Shown piece by piece: positions 1-6,898 of a DNA stretch of 58,204 nucleotides (position 1 is the stretch's first letter; every line of letters starts with the position of its first letter). The stretch comes from an uncultured Oscillospiraceae bacterium (GTDB lineage: Bacteria; Bacillota; Clostridia; Oscillospirales; Oscillospiraceae). The stretch spans positions 1 through 58,204 of the forward strand of contig CAKUGQ010000016.1 in NCBI GenBank assembly GCA_934654755.1, read 5' to 3'. Position numbers and translations under genes: made by a program. Below the pieces are notes generated by a model. It saw only the letters and a program-made list of their open reading frames with translations. It ran no database searches and had not been told where the DNA came from.

Positions 1-1583
1 TCAAAAATCTGAAAGCCACGCTGGACTACGCCGACAATCCCGACAAGACCACCGCCCCGGAATATCTCGACGAGGATCTATACGCCGCTCTGCGCTATGC
101 GGAGAACGATGATAAAACCGACCGCAAAATGTTTGTGGGCGGCATCAACTGCTCGGCACAGAACGCCTACGCCGAGATGATCACCGTGCAGTGGCGGTTC
201 GGATTGCGTGGCAAGGTGGTGGGCTACCACGGCATTCAAAGTTTTCGTGAAGGCGAGGTCACGCCGGAGCAGGCGTTTGCCATCGGCAAGGAGACAGCAA
301 GAAGGATGTGGGTCGACCGGTATCAGGTGCTCGTTACTGTCCATCTGAACACCGACAATGTGCACTGCCATTTTGTCGTGAATCCTGTGTCCTTCAAGGA
401 CGGCGCAAAGTTCAAAAACAAAATCGGCGACCACAAGGAGCTGCGTAAAATCTCCGATGAGATCTGCCGGGAGCACGAGCTGTCTGTGCTGGAAAACAGC
501 GAGTTTTACAGCAAAGGCAAGAAAAAGGAGTATTGGGTTCACAAGGCCGGCAAGAAAACCCACCAGGACTATCTGCGGGAAGATGTGGAATACTGCCTGT
601 CCTTTGCGACCAGCCCAAGAGAGTTTGAAAGTCAGCTTTATGCGCTCGGATACACCCTTGACCCTGTGCGCTTTTCGGTTAAAGCGAAGCATTGGGAGCG
701 TGCCGTGCGGCTGAGCGGCATCGGCTTTTCCAAAGACCGTGTCAACGCACAGCTACGGCAGAATGCCGAAAACCGCTATCGGCTGTTCACCTTGGAGTAC
801 CGACCGCCGTACAAGCCGAAGAAATTTCCATTGGAGGACGAGCTGCGAAAGCTGGGTTTCTCTATTGAGCACAGCTATGACACTGCCACCGTTTTGGTGG
901 ATACGCTTTTTTATATCATTATCACCGTCGTTCAAATTGTAACCGAGCTTGCCGATGTAATGCTGCTGTCGCCGGATCTGCGGGCGGCGGAAAAGGATTT
1001 GAAGGAGTTGGTTGCCGACTATCACTTCTTGCAGGAGCACGGTATTCATACGACAGCCGACCTGCAAGCCAAAGCGGAGATCATCCGAGATCTGAAACGG
1101 CGCAGGGTCAAGACCTCCCTCGGCAAGGAATTCAGCCCCAACAGCCTCAGCCACCTGCTCAGCAACAAGCGTTATATCGGCGTCTATCTTTACAAAGGAA
1201 AGGAAACACCCGGCGGGATGCCTCGCATTTTGGATGATGACCTATTTTACCGGGTGCAATCGATGATGAACAAAAACAAAAATGCGCCGGCTCGAACTCA
1301 CGGCGAGGGCGAATACCTGCTGACCACAAAGCTGTTCTGCGGACACTGCAAGGAAATGATGGTGGGCTACGGCGGCACCAGCAAGACCGGCAGGCAGTAT
1401 CACTACTATATGTGCATGAATGCCCGCAGGAAAAAGTGTGGCAAGAAGATCGTCAGCAAGCCCTATATTGAGGACCGTGTGGTCAACGAGTGTTTGAAAA
1501 TGTATCAGAGCAGAGATAAGAGTGTTGCGCTGAAAGACAGCTTGCTCTCTCCAGAATATCCGAAAAACCATATCAGCCCCTGA
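1..1583 (+). CDS. Relaxase fused to C-terminal half of a serine recombinase (ICE remnant, 5' partial)
   Basis: The open frame enters from the left edge (first full codon at base 3), so the true start lies outside the window. The first two thirds match a MobA/VirD2-type relaxase of Clostridial integrative elements: LKATLDYADNPDKT near the edge, then the HUH-type metal-binding stretch HLNTDNVHCHFVVN at about bases 340-383. At about bases 1070-1085 the relaxase stops abruptly and continues in frame as the recombinase domain of a large serine recombinase (VKTSLGKEFSPNSLSHLLSN), followed by a zinc-ribbon (FCGHC...YYMCMNARRKKC). The resolvase domain with the catalytic serine is missing, and after ECLKM (about base 1500) the recombinase similarity ends too. 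It therefore looks like a deletion scar with two junctions. The relaxase fold might still be made; the recombinase part should be inactive. No cargo genes of the element remain to its right. Confidence 0.8.
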   Translation, partial: KNLKATLDYADNPDKTTAPEYLDEDLYAALRYAENDDKTDRKMFVGGINCSAQNAYAEMITVQWRFGLRGKVVGYHGIQSFREGEVTPEQAFAIGKETARRMWVDRYQVLVTVHLNTDNVHCHFVVNPVSFKDGAKFKNKIGDHKELRKISDEICREHELSVLENSEFYSKGKKKEYWVHKAGKKTHQDYLREDVEYCLSFATSPREFESQLYALGYTLDPVRFSVKAKHWERAVRLSGIGFSKDRVNAQLRQNAENRYRLFTLEYRPPYKPKKFPLEDELRKLGFSIEHSYDTATVLVDTLFYIIITVVQIVTELADVMLLSPDLRAAEKDLKELVADYHFLQEHGIHTTADLQAKAEIIRDLKRRRVKTSLGKEFSPNSLSHLLSNKRYIGVYLYKGKETPGGMPRILDDDLFYRVQSMMNKNKNAPARTHGEGEYLLTTKLFCGHCKEMMVGYGGTSKTGRQYHYYMCMNARRKKCGKKIVSKPYIEDRVVNECLKMYQSRDKSVALKDSLLSPEYPKNHISP

Positions 1584-1630
1584 TTTGCTTCGGAAGCAGC
1601 TCGCGGCGAGCGATTCCTGCGTTTCAGTGG

Positions 1631-1659
1631 TTGACGCGGCTGCGAAAATCCGTTATACT
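1631..1659 (+). promoter_or_regulatory. Sigma-A type promoter for the radical SAM gene
   Basis: TTGACG at 1631-1636 and TATACT at 1654-1659 with a 17-bp spacer, one mismatch per hexamer to the housekeeping consensus. Predicted transcription begins near 1666, about 50 bases before the proposed start codon at 1715, so the radical SAM gene is probably transcribed on its own and not as part of the decayed element to its left. Confidence 0.7.
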
Positions 1660-1714
1660 GTAAGCGGCTTTGCTTGTTATGAAAAAAGAATCAGACAGAA
1701 ACGGAGTCCATATT

Positions 1715-3088
1715 ATGAGATATATCCTTGCCCCGGAAATTGCCCTGCGTTCATGGGAAAAGGTGCCATATGCGTTTTATTACAGGCATGAACGCACGGC
1801 GCGCGGCTTGAAGAAAGACGAATTTGAACTGCTCACGCGATGTGACGGACAACAGGAACTTTCGGAAAGTCCGTTATTGGATAGCCTTCTGGAGCGGGAA
1901 CTGATTGTTCCGGCCGCTTCCGGCGAACGGCTAACCGACTGGCAGCGCCCGATGGTGTGCAATAACCGCTATATGCCGTCGATGAACTGGATGATTACCG
2001 GTAAATGCAATTATAACTGCATCCACTGCTTTAATGCGGCTGATAACGCGCCGCTGCAAAGCGAGTTTTCGTGGGAGGAAGCCGAGCGATTGATGGATGA
2101 AGCGCAGCAATGCGGGATCAACGGCTTTACGATCACGGGCGGAGAGCCGATGGCGCACCGCTGCTTTATGGATATCGTTCGCGGCATCTATGCGCGCGGG
2201 ATGTATATCTTTGAGCTGAATACCAACGGCTTTTTCCTGACGCAGCAGATTCTTGACGAGATGAAGGACATCGGCTGCGACCCTCTGATGAAGATTTCTT
2301 TTGACGGCGTTGGCTTCCATGATACCATGCGCGGAAGAAAGGGCGCCGAGCAGGATGCGATTCGTGCGATTCGCCTGTGCATTGATAACGGCTTTGCCGT
2401 CAAGGTGCAGATGAATTTCAATCGCGCCAATCTGAACTGCATTGACGAAACACTGGAGCGTATGGACGCGCTCGGCGTCAGACAAACGCGCGTGATCCGT
2501 ACCACGGAAGCCCCGCGTTGGGAGCAGAACGCCAAGGGAATGACCTTCGGGATTACGGAGTATTATGATGCCTGTATGGAGGCTGCGCAGGTATATTTGC
2601 GTAAGCCGCACCGGATGAGTGTGGATTTCTGGCAATTCTTTACCTTGTACCCTGCGTCGCAGGCCTATACACTCTCCACGGGAACACAAGCAGGGGAGAG
2701 CTTCCGGGAAACGTTCCCGCTTTGCCGGGGCAATCGCGGCATGGTCGCGGTCAGTGCCGATGGTAATGTCTATCCCTGCCTGCAAATGTCCGGTTGGTTC
2801 GTTGAGCACGGAAGGGTCTTCGGCAATGTGAAGACCGACGGATTGAAACCGCTTTTGCAGGGCGGCGCCTATATGGACGAGGTTTGTGCCACGGTGCGTG
2901 ACCTGACGGCGGTCAATGCCGAATGCCGCGACTGTGCGAATCTGCGGGAGTGCTGCGGAGGCTGCCGTGCGCTGGCTATCCTGACTGACGGCGGCCTGCG
3001 CGGGTGTGACCGCGCCAAGTGTGTGCTGTATCGCGAGGGCTATCCGCAGAAACTCGCGGAAGCGCTTCAAGGCATTCATAGATTTTGA
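1715..3088 (+). CDS. Radical SAM/SPASM domain protein (peptide-maturase-like)
   Basis: The protein (457 aa from ATG 1715, GGAG nine bases upstream) has the radical SAM cluster motif CNYNCIHC near residue 108, a GGEP motif (TITGGEPMAH) and a C-terminal SPASM-type cysteine set: CRGN, CLQM, then CRDCANLRECCGGC and CDRAKC. This should bind one [4Fe-4S] cluster that cleaves S-adenosylmethionine plus auxiliary clusters. The first ~90 residues (KKDEFELLTRCDG, LLDSLLERELIV) look like the small PqqD/RRE-type winged-helix domain found at the N-terminus of RiPP maturases and heme-biosynthesis-like AhbC/D enzymes, but this is my reading of sequence character. An in-frame ATG at 1670 is less likely because it sits almost on the predicted transcription start. 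No short precursor gene lies next to it. Substrate unknown; a ribosomal peptide modification is one option, an anaerobic cofactor step another. Confidence 0.85.
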   Translation: MRYILAPEIALRSWEKVPYAFYYRHERTARGLKKDEFELLTRCDGQQELSESPLLDSLLERELIVPAASGERLTDWQRPMVCNNRYMPSMNWMITGKCNYNCIHCFNAADNAPLQSEFSWEEAERLMDEAQQCGINGFTITGGEPMAHRCFMDIVRGIYARGMYIFELNTNGFFLTQQILDEMKDIGCDPLMKISFDGVGFHDTMRGRKGAEQDAIRAIRLCIDNGFAVKVQMNFNRANLNCIDETLERMDALGVRQTRVIRTTEAPRWEQNAKGMTFGITEYYDACMEAAQVYLRKPHRMSVDFWQFFTLYPASQAYTLSTGTQAGESFRETFPLCRGNRGMVAVSADGNVYPCLQMSGWFVEHGRVFGNVKTDGLKPLLQGGAYMDEVCATVRDLTAVNAECRDCANLRECCGGCRALAILTDGGLRGCDRAKCVLYREGYPQKLAEALQGIHRF

Positions 3089-3136
3089 AAAAACCTCCCG
3101 CGACAGCAAATGCAGCGCTGCCGCGGGAGATTTTTT
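3086..3136. terminator. Bidirectional intrinsic terminator
   Basis: Stem CTCCCGCG (3095-3102) pairs with CGCGGGAG (3122-3129), followed by a T6 run at 3131-3136 on the plus strand; the A6 run before the stem gives the matching U tract for the minus strand. It separates the convergent radical SAM gene and the DUF2087 operon end. Confidence 0.8.
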
Positions 3137-3144
3137 GATTTTAT

Positions 3145-3447
3145 CTATAGACCCATGCTCTCGTCCGGGGAGATCGACACGTCTGTCCGCCAATAGCGGC
3201 TGCCGTCCGGTGTGCGGCCGATAAGCTTCAATTCGAACAACTCGCGGCGCAGTGTCGCGTGATCGCGGGAGGTCATCCATTCGTCGAGCGTGTCATTGAT
3301 CTCCGCTTCGGTGTATTCCCGCCCGGCATCCAGTTTTTCCGCCAGATAGAAGATCGCAAGCAGCGCCTTGCGCCGCTTTGCAGGCAGGGCGGTAAGTTGC
3401 CCCTTTTCATTCAAAAATGGACGAAGTTCACGGTCAATGTCCTGCAT
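3145..3447 (-). CDS. DUF2087 domain-containing protein
   Basis: About 100 aa and made almost entirely of a DUF2087 domain: LRPFLNEKGQL, PAKRRKALLAIFYLAEKL, REYTEAEIN and the closing GRTPDGSRYWR are the hallmarks. The family is a small winged-helix-like domain often attached to ArsR-type or GNAT proteins and is presumed DNA-binding; its role is not established. The ATG at 3447 is preferred to a GTG at 3456 because AAGGAG lies eight bases upstream of it. It is the last gene of the minus-strand operon, nearly touching the fucosidase stop codon at 3453-3455, so translation is probably coupled. Confidence 0.75.
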   Translation of the reverse strand: MQDIDRELRPFLNEKGQLTALPAKRRKALLAIFYLAEKLDAGREYTEAEINDTLDEWMTSRDHATLRRELFELKLIGRTPDGSRYWRTDVSISPDESMGL

Positions 3448-3452
3448 TGTGC

Positions 3453-4772
3453 TCACTCCTTCAGAAATAACTCAATGACCGGAACAAGAATTTCCGGCTG
3501 ATGTGGCGGAAGCTTGATAACGAGCAGCTTATCCTGTACGGTCTGGCCCTCGGAGAAATGATCGACCGCGTTTTCCGTAAATTGCAGCTCGCTTCCGTCG
3601 TGCAGAAACTGTGCGTATTCCACACGGCCGCCGAAGCCTGGCAGCTCCAAAAATGCAAAAGGATACTGGAACAGATGGACGTAGAGACGTTTTCCGTCCT
3701 CACTCTGCGTCAGGCGGCAGCCGTTCGGAGTGTGGAAGCTGTCGTCAGCCTGCGTGCAGCCATAGATGGAGCGGCAGTTGTGCTTCATCCATGTGCCGTA
3801 AACGGCGAGCGCATTCTGTGCGCGCGAGTCAAAATCTCCCCGTCCGGTTGGCCCGACGTTCATAATCAGGTTTCCGCCGCAGGAGACGGTCTGGATAAGC
3901 ATCTGGAGCAGCATTTGCGGCGACTTCCAGCTCATTTCGTCGCGGTAATAACCCCAGGAGCCGGAGAAGGTCTGACAGGCCTCCCATGTGACGCGCTCTC
4001 CGGTCTCGGGATGGCGCAGCCAGCTTTGTACCTGATATTGCTCCGGCGTCCAGAGGTCCTGCTCAATGTCCGAGCGATTGTTGATGAGAATACCGGGTTG
4101 CAGGGAGCGCGCCAGTTCGATGAGTTCTTTTGCGCCCCAGTCCTCGGCTCCCTTGCCGCGAAGCCAGGGCTTGTCGGGCGGATTGTCCCATGCGTAGGAG
4201 AAGTCGAGCCAGAGAATGTCGATTCTTCCGTAGTCGGTCAGCAGCTCGGTCAATTGATCGCGCATATAGCGGCGGTAATTCTCCATGTTTTTTCGTGCGT
4301 TTTGCTCCGGAACGTCCAGGTCATCCCGTCGGGGGTGGTTCGGGTCTATGGTGAAGTCCGGATGATGCCAGTCGAGCAGGGAATAGTAGAAGCCCACTCG
4401 AAGGCCCTCACCGCGGAAGGCATCGACAAATTCACGCACCAGGTCTCGTTTTGCCGGCGTGTGCATTACGGTGTAATCAGTGAATTTTGAGTCAAACAGG
4501 CAGAAGCCCTCATGGTGCTTTGTGGTCAGCACGGCATACTTCATTCCCGCGGCCTTTGCGTCGCGCGCCCATTGGCGCATATCGCAAAGATCAGGATCAA
4601 AGTATTTCATATATCTTGAATAATCCTCGACGGTACGCTTTTCACGGGTCATCATCCATTCGTGACGTGCAGCACAGGAATACAGCCCGAAGTGCAGAAA
4701 CAGGCCGAAGCGTGCACGACGGAACCATGCAGTTTCGCCGGGAGTTTTTCGAACATTGTCGATCGGAAGCAT
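3453..4772 (-). CDS. Alpha-L-fucosidase, GH29 family
   Basis: Glycoside hydrolase family 29 (439 aa). Family hallmarks: WFRRARFGLFLHFGLYS near the start, the TTKHHEGF segment (residues 83-90), the nucleophile region IDILWLDFSY with the catalytic aspartate at about residue 190, and GGNLIMNVGPTGRG. GH29 enzymes release alpha-linked fucose from glycans such as mucin or milk oligosaccharides. There is no signal peptide, so the enzyme should act in the cytoplasm on imported oligosaccharides. The usual catalytic (beta/alpha)8 domain is followed by a short beta-rich C-terminal part. GGAG lies eight bases upstream of the ATG. It sits 12 bases after the GHKL kinase gene and no transporter gene is beside it, which is unusual for a sugar-utilisation locus. 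Confidence 0.9.
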   Translation of the reverse strand: MLPIDNVRKTPGETAWFRRARFGLFLHFGLYSCAARHEWMMTREKRTVEDYSRYMKYFDPDLCDMRQWARDAKAAGMKYAVLTTKHHEGFCLFDSKFTDYTVMHTPAKRDLVREFVDAFRGEGLRVGFYYSLLDWHHPDFTIDPNHPRRDDLDVPEQNARKNMENYRRYMRDQLTELLTDYGRIDILWLDFSYAWDNPPDKPWLRGKGAEDWGAKELIELARSLQPGILINNRSDIEQDLWTPEQYQVQSWLRHPETGERVTWEACQTFSGSWGYYRDEMSWKSPQMLLQMLIQTVSCGGNLIMNVGPTGRGDFDSRAQNALAVYGTWMKHNCRSIYGCTQADDSFHTPNGCRLTQSEDGKRLYVHLFQYPFAFLELPGFGGRVEYAQFLHDGSELQFTENAVDHFSEGQTVQDKLLVIKLPPHQPEILVPVIELFLKE

Positions 4773-4784
4773 AAGTAAACTCCT

Positions 4785-5447
4785 TTATATTTGTGGAAGA
4801 AGGATCTCTGTGGTAAATGCGCCTTCTTCGCTGTTGCGGCTGATATATCCGTCCAGCCGTTCTACGATCGAGTCAATACGGACAAGGCCGAAGCCGTGGC
4901 CCGCGCCTTTTGAGCTGCGAAACAGGTTTCCTTCCTTTTTCAGCTTTTTTCCGTCCGTAAAGTTCGTGAAGGAAATATAGAGCTGCGTGTTGCGCATATC
5001 CATATACACGCGAATTACCCGTTGTCCCTCCGGCAGCTTCATACTGGCTTCAATGGCGTTGTCGAACAGATTTCCGATGATGCAGCAGAGATCGATTTCC
5101 GAGGATTTCAGCCTGACGGGAATGCGCGCGTCGGCGATGACTTCAATCTTTCTTGCGCGGGCAAGTGAGATTTTGGAATTAAAAATTGCGTCCGTCATCG
5201 GGTTTCCTGTTTTGATTACGGAATCTACGGTATTCAAATCCTCATCCAGAAGATCCAGATAGCGGCGAATCGCGTCCCAGTCCTCCACGGCAGCAAAAGC
5301 CTTCATTGTTTGAATGTGATTGCGGTAATCGTGCCGCCAACCCCGGATCTGACGATACATATTATCGACTTCGCGATAATGTGTTTCAATCAGCTCCTGC
5401 TGATAGGAGGCAATCTGCCTGTTGACTCTCTTTGTCAGCCATCCCAT
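4785..5447 (-). CDS. Soluble GHKL-domain sensor histidine kinase (AgrC-like)
   Basis: About 220 aa. It has a dimerisation/phosphoacceptor helix with WRHDYRNHIQ (AgrC-type H box, His about residue 39), the N box GNLFDNAIEAS and a G box GAGHGFGL, so it contains the complete catalytic core of the AgrC/LytS-type kinases. It lacks the six or so membrane helices such kinases normally carry; the N-terminus is a charged helix. It therefore probably senses something in the cytoplasm or through a partner. ATG 5447 is preferred (AGGTGA five bases upstream); a GTG at 5456 overlaps the stop of the response regulator and is the alternative. The overlap implies coupled translation with its cognate regulator. 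Confidence 0.85.
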   Translation of the reverse strand: MGWLTKRVNRQIASYQQELIETHYREVDNMYRQIRGWRHDYRNHIQTMKAFAAVEDWDAIRRYLDLLDEDLNTVDSVIKTGNPMTDAIFNSKISLARARKIEVIADARIPVRLKSSEIDLCCIIGNLFDNAIEASMKLPEGQRVIRVYMDMRNTQLYISFTNFTDGKKLKKEGNLFRSSKGAGHGFGLVRIDSIVERLDGYISRNSEEGAFTTEILLPQI

Positions 5448-5452
5448 GGACG

Positions 5453-6151
5453 TCACCTCATGTGAATGATTGCGCGGTTGATGCCGTCATACGCTCCCCG
5501 TGGGAGAGGAATGGCGGTTCCGTCACTCAGTCGGATCTCCGTTTTGGTCACACGGCTGATCTGACTTAAATTGACAATACAGGAGCGGCCAACGCGGTAG
5601 AAACGTTCGTCAAGCTGCTTTTCCAGCTCTCCCAGCGTCATTTTCACGATGAAATCAGACTCGGAATGTATCGTAACATAGTTTCCGTGAACATCTGCAT
5701 AGCGAATTCGGTAAATTGCGACACGTACCGTCTCCCCACTGCTTTCAAAGCAGAGAACTCTTTCGTTTTTCGAGAGCTTCTCTACGGCCCGCGTAAGTAC
5801 GGAATTGAGCTTGTCCTCTTTCACCGGCTTCATCAAATAGTGAAGCGCGGCGACCTCATAACCCTCCGCGATGTAGTCGGAATAGCCGGTGATGAAAATG
5901 ATCTGTGTGGTATCGTTGCTTTTTCTGAGTCGCCTGGCCATCGCCACGCCATCCATTGCGCCCATTTCAATGTCAAGAAGCAGAATATCATAGTCGCTGC
6001 CTTCGGCATAGTGAAATAAAAAACGCTCGGCAGAGGGAAATGTGTCAATATGGACCAATCGGCCGGAGGCGGAGGCCCAATGCGCCACAAGAGCGGAAAC
6101 GTATTGCCGGTCTGCGTCGCAATCGTCGCAGACGGCGATTCTGTAAGTCAT
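5453..6151 (-). CDS. LytTR-family response regulator
   Basis: Receiver domain with acidic pair CDDCD near the N-terminus, phosphoacceptor aspartate in LLLDIEMG (about residue 60), FITGYSDY and the switch lysine in YLMKPV, followed from about residue 130 by a LytTR DNA-binding domain (VHGNYVTIHS, GELEKQLDERFYRVGRSCIVNL). This is the AgrA/LytR layout. ATG at 6151 is taken as start; a GTG at 6157 is equally possible since no strong Shine-Dalgarno separates them. It lies nine bases after the coiled-coil gene and overlaps the kinase start. It should control its own operon or remote targets, phosphorylated by the neighbouring kinase. Confidence 0.88.
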   Translation of the reverse strand: MTYRIAVCDDCDADRQYVSALVAHWASASGRLVHIDTFPSAERFLFHYAEGSDYDILLLDIEMGAMDGVAMARRLRKSNDTTQIIFITGYSDYIAEGYEVAALHYLMKPVKEDKLNSVLTRAVEKLSKNERVLCFESSGETVRVAIYRIRYADVHGNYVTIHSESDFIVKMTLGELEKQLDERFYRVGRSCIVNLSQISRVTKTEIRLSDGTAIPLPRGAYDGINRAIIHMR

Positions 6152-6160
6152 ATCCACTGC

Positions 6161-6637
6161 TCAGGAATGACTGCTCAGGAATTCCGCAAATTGTTTCTGG
6201 AAATCTGCAAGCTGTTTCCTACGCTCCTCGTCCGCTTCGGCAAGCACGGCCTGACGCCGCTGTGCTGCATCGGCGCAGATTGCTGCGCTTTTTGCTTCCG
6301 CCTCCGCAATCAGCCGCTCTGCCCTTGCCTCGGCATCGCGGAGCATCGAATTTGCCTGAAGCTCTGTCGATTCATAGAGCTTGGAGGCGTTGTTCGCCTG
6401 CACGCGAATCGATTCCAGATACTCGGCGGCAGCCTTGTCCGCCGCTTCAAAGATGTCGTTCAGACGCAGTGCAGCCTCCGCCATTGTCCCGGACTCCCGG
6501 ATATTCAGCTCGCGTTTTTCCAGTGATTTTGTTGCCTCCGCAAGCTCCTTTTCCAAACGCTCCGTTTTTTTCGTCTGAGCGATCAGCATTTCCAAAAGCT
6601 CGGAACGGTTCAATCTTCTGAGTTCTTTTTCATTCAT
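6161..6637 (-). CDS. Coiled-coil protein of unknown function
   Basis: 158 aa, charged, with almost no predicted globular core: heptad-like Ala/Glu/Arg-rich helices from about residue 20 to 150 (for example AEARAERLIAEAEAKSAAIC). The N-terminus MNEKELRRLNRSELLEMLI recurs in my recollection in Clostridial proteins annotated loosely as DNA-repair or ATPase-like, but I cannot assign a function. AGGAGG lies seven bases before the ATG. It is the first gene of the operon with the LytTR regulator, the soluble kinase, the fucosidase and DUF2087, so it might be a cytoplasmic scaffold or signalling partner for the kinase that has no sensor domain; that is inference from position only. Confidence 0.7.
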   Translation of the reverse strand: MNEKELRRLNRSELLEMLIAQTKKTERLEKELAEATKSLEKRELNIRESGTMAEAALRLNDIFEAADKAAAEYLESIRVQANNASKLYESTELQANSMLRDAEARAERLIAEAEAKSAAICADAAQRRQAVLAEADEERRKQLADFQKQFAEFLSSHS

Positions 6638-6714
6638 TCATGTTCCTCCTTCCAATGTGTGCAGAAGTGACCTTCTGCGGCACAACGCTCCTGTTTTTTG
6701 ATGTTTTCGAAAGA

Positions 6715-6743
6715 AGTATAACATATTTTGGATAAGAATGCAA
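6715..6743 (-). promoter_or_regulatory. Promoter for the coiled-coil/LytTR/GHKL/GH29 operon
   Basis: Read on the minus strand: TTGCAT (6738-6743), 17-bp spacer, TATACT (6715-6720) preceded by TGT, giving an extended -10. It lies about 75 bases upstream of the coiled-coil start codon and is the only good promoter I see for the five-gene minus-strand run. Confidence 0.65.
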
Positions 6744-6819
6744 GAAAATCGGCATATACGACTTTGCCATATGCCGGTGCGAAAAAGCAGCAAGGATTCA
6801 AGAAAATATGAATAATCTG

Positions 6820-6848
6820 TTGCAAAATCAAGACAAATCTGCTAGAAT
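6820..6848 (+). promoter_or_regulatory. Promoter for the DUF898-repeat protein
   Basis: TTGCAA at 6820-6825 and TAGAAT at 6843-6848 with a 17-bp spacer. Transcription would start near 6855, leaving a leader of about 45 bases with GAGG before ATG 6899. It diverges from the minus-strand promoter 80 bases away. Confidence 0.6.
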
Positions 6849-6898
6849 AACCTTGAAGGCAATTTGGATTAATTTGGAAAGAATGTGAGGAAAAGAAA

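Noticed and set aside
1931..3280. 449-codon open frame on the minus strand opposite the radical SAM gene
   Set aside because: It runs antisense through the whole CX3CX2C/SPASM gene, whose motifs are clear, and it crosses the bidirectional terminator. No family features and no ribosome-binding site.
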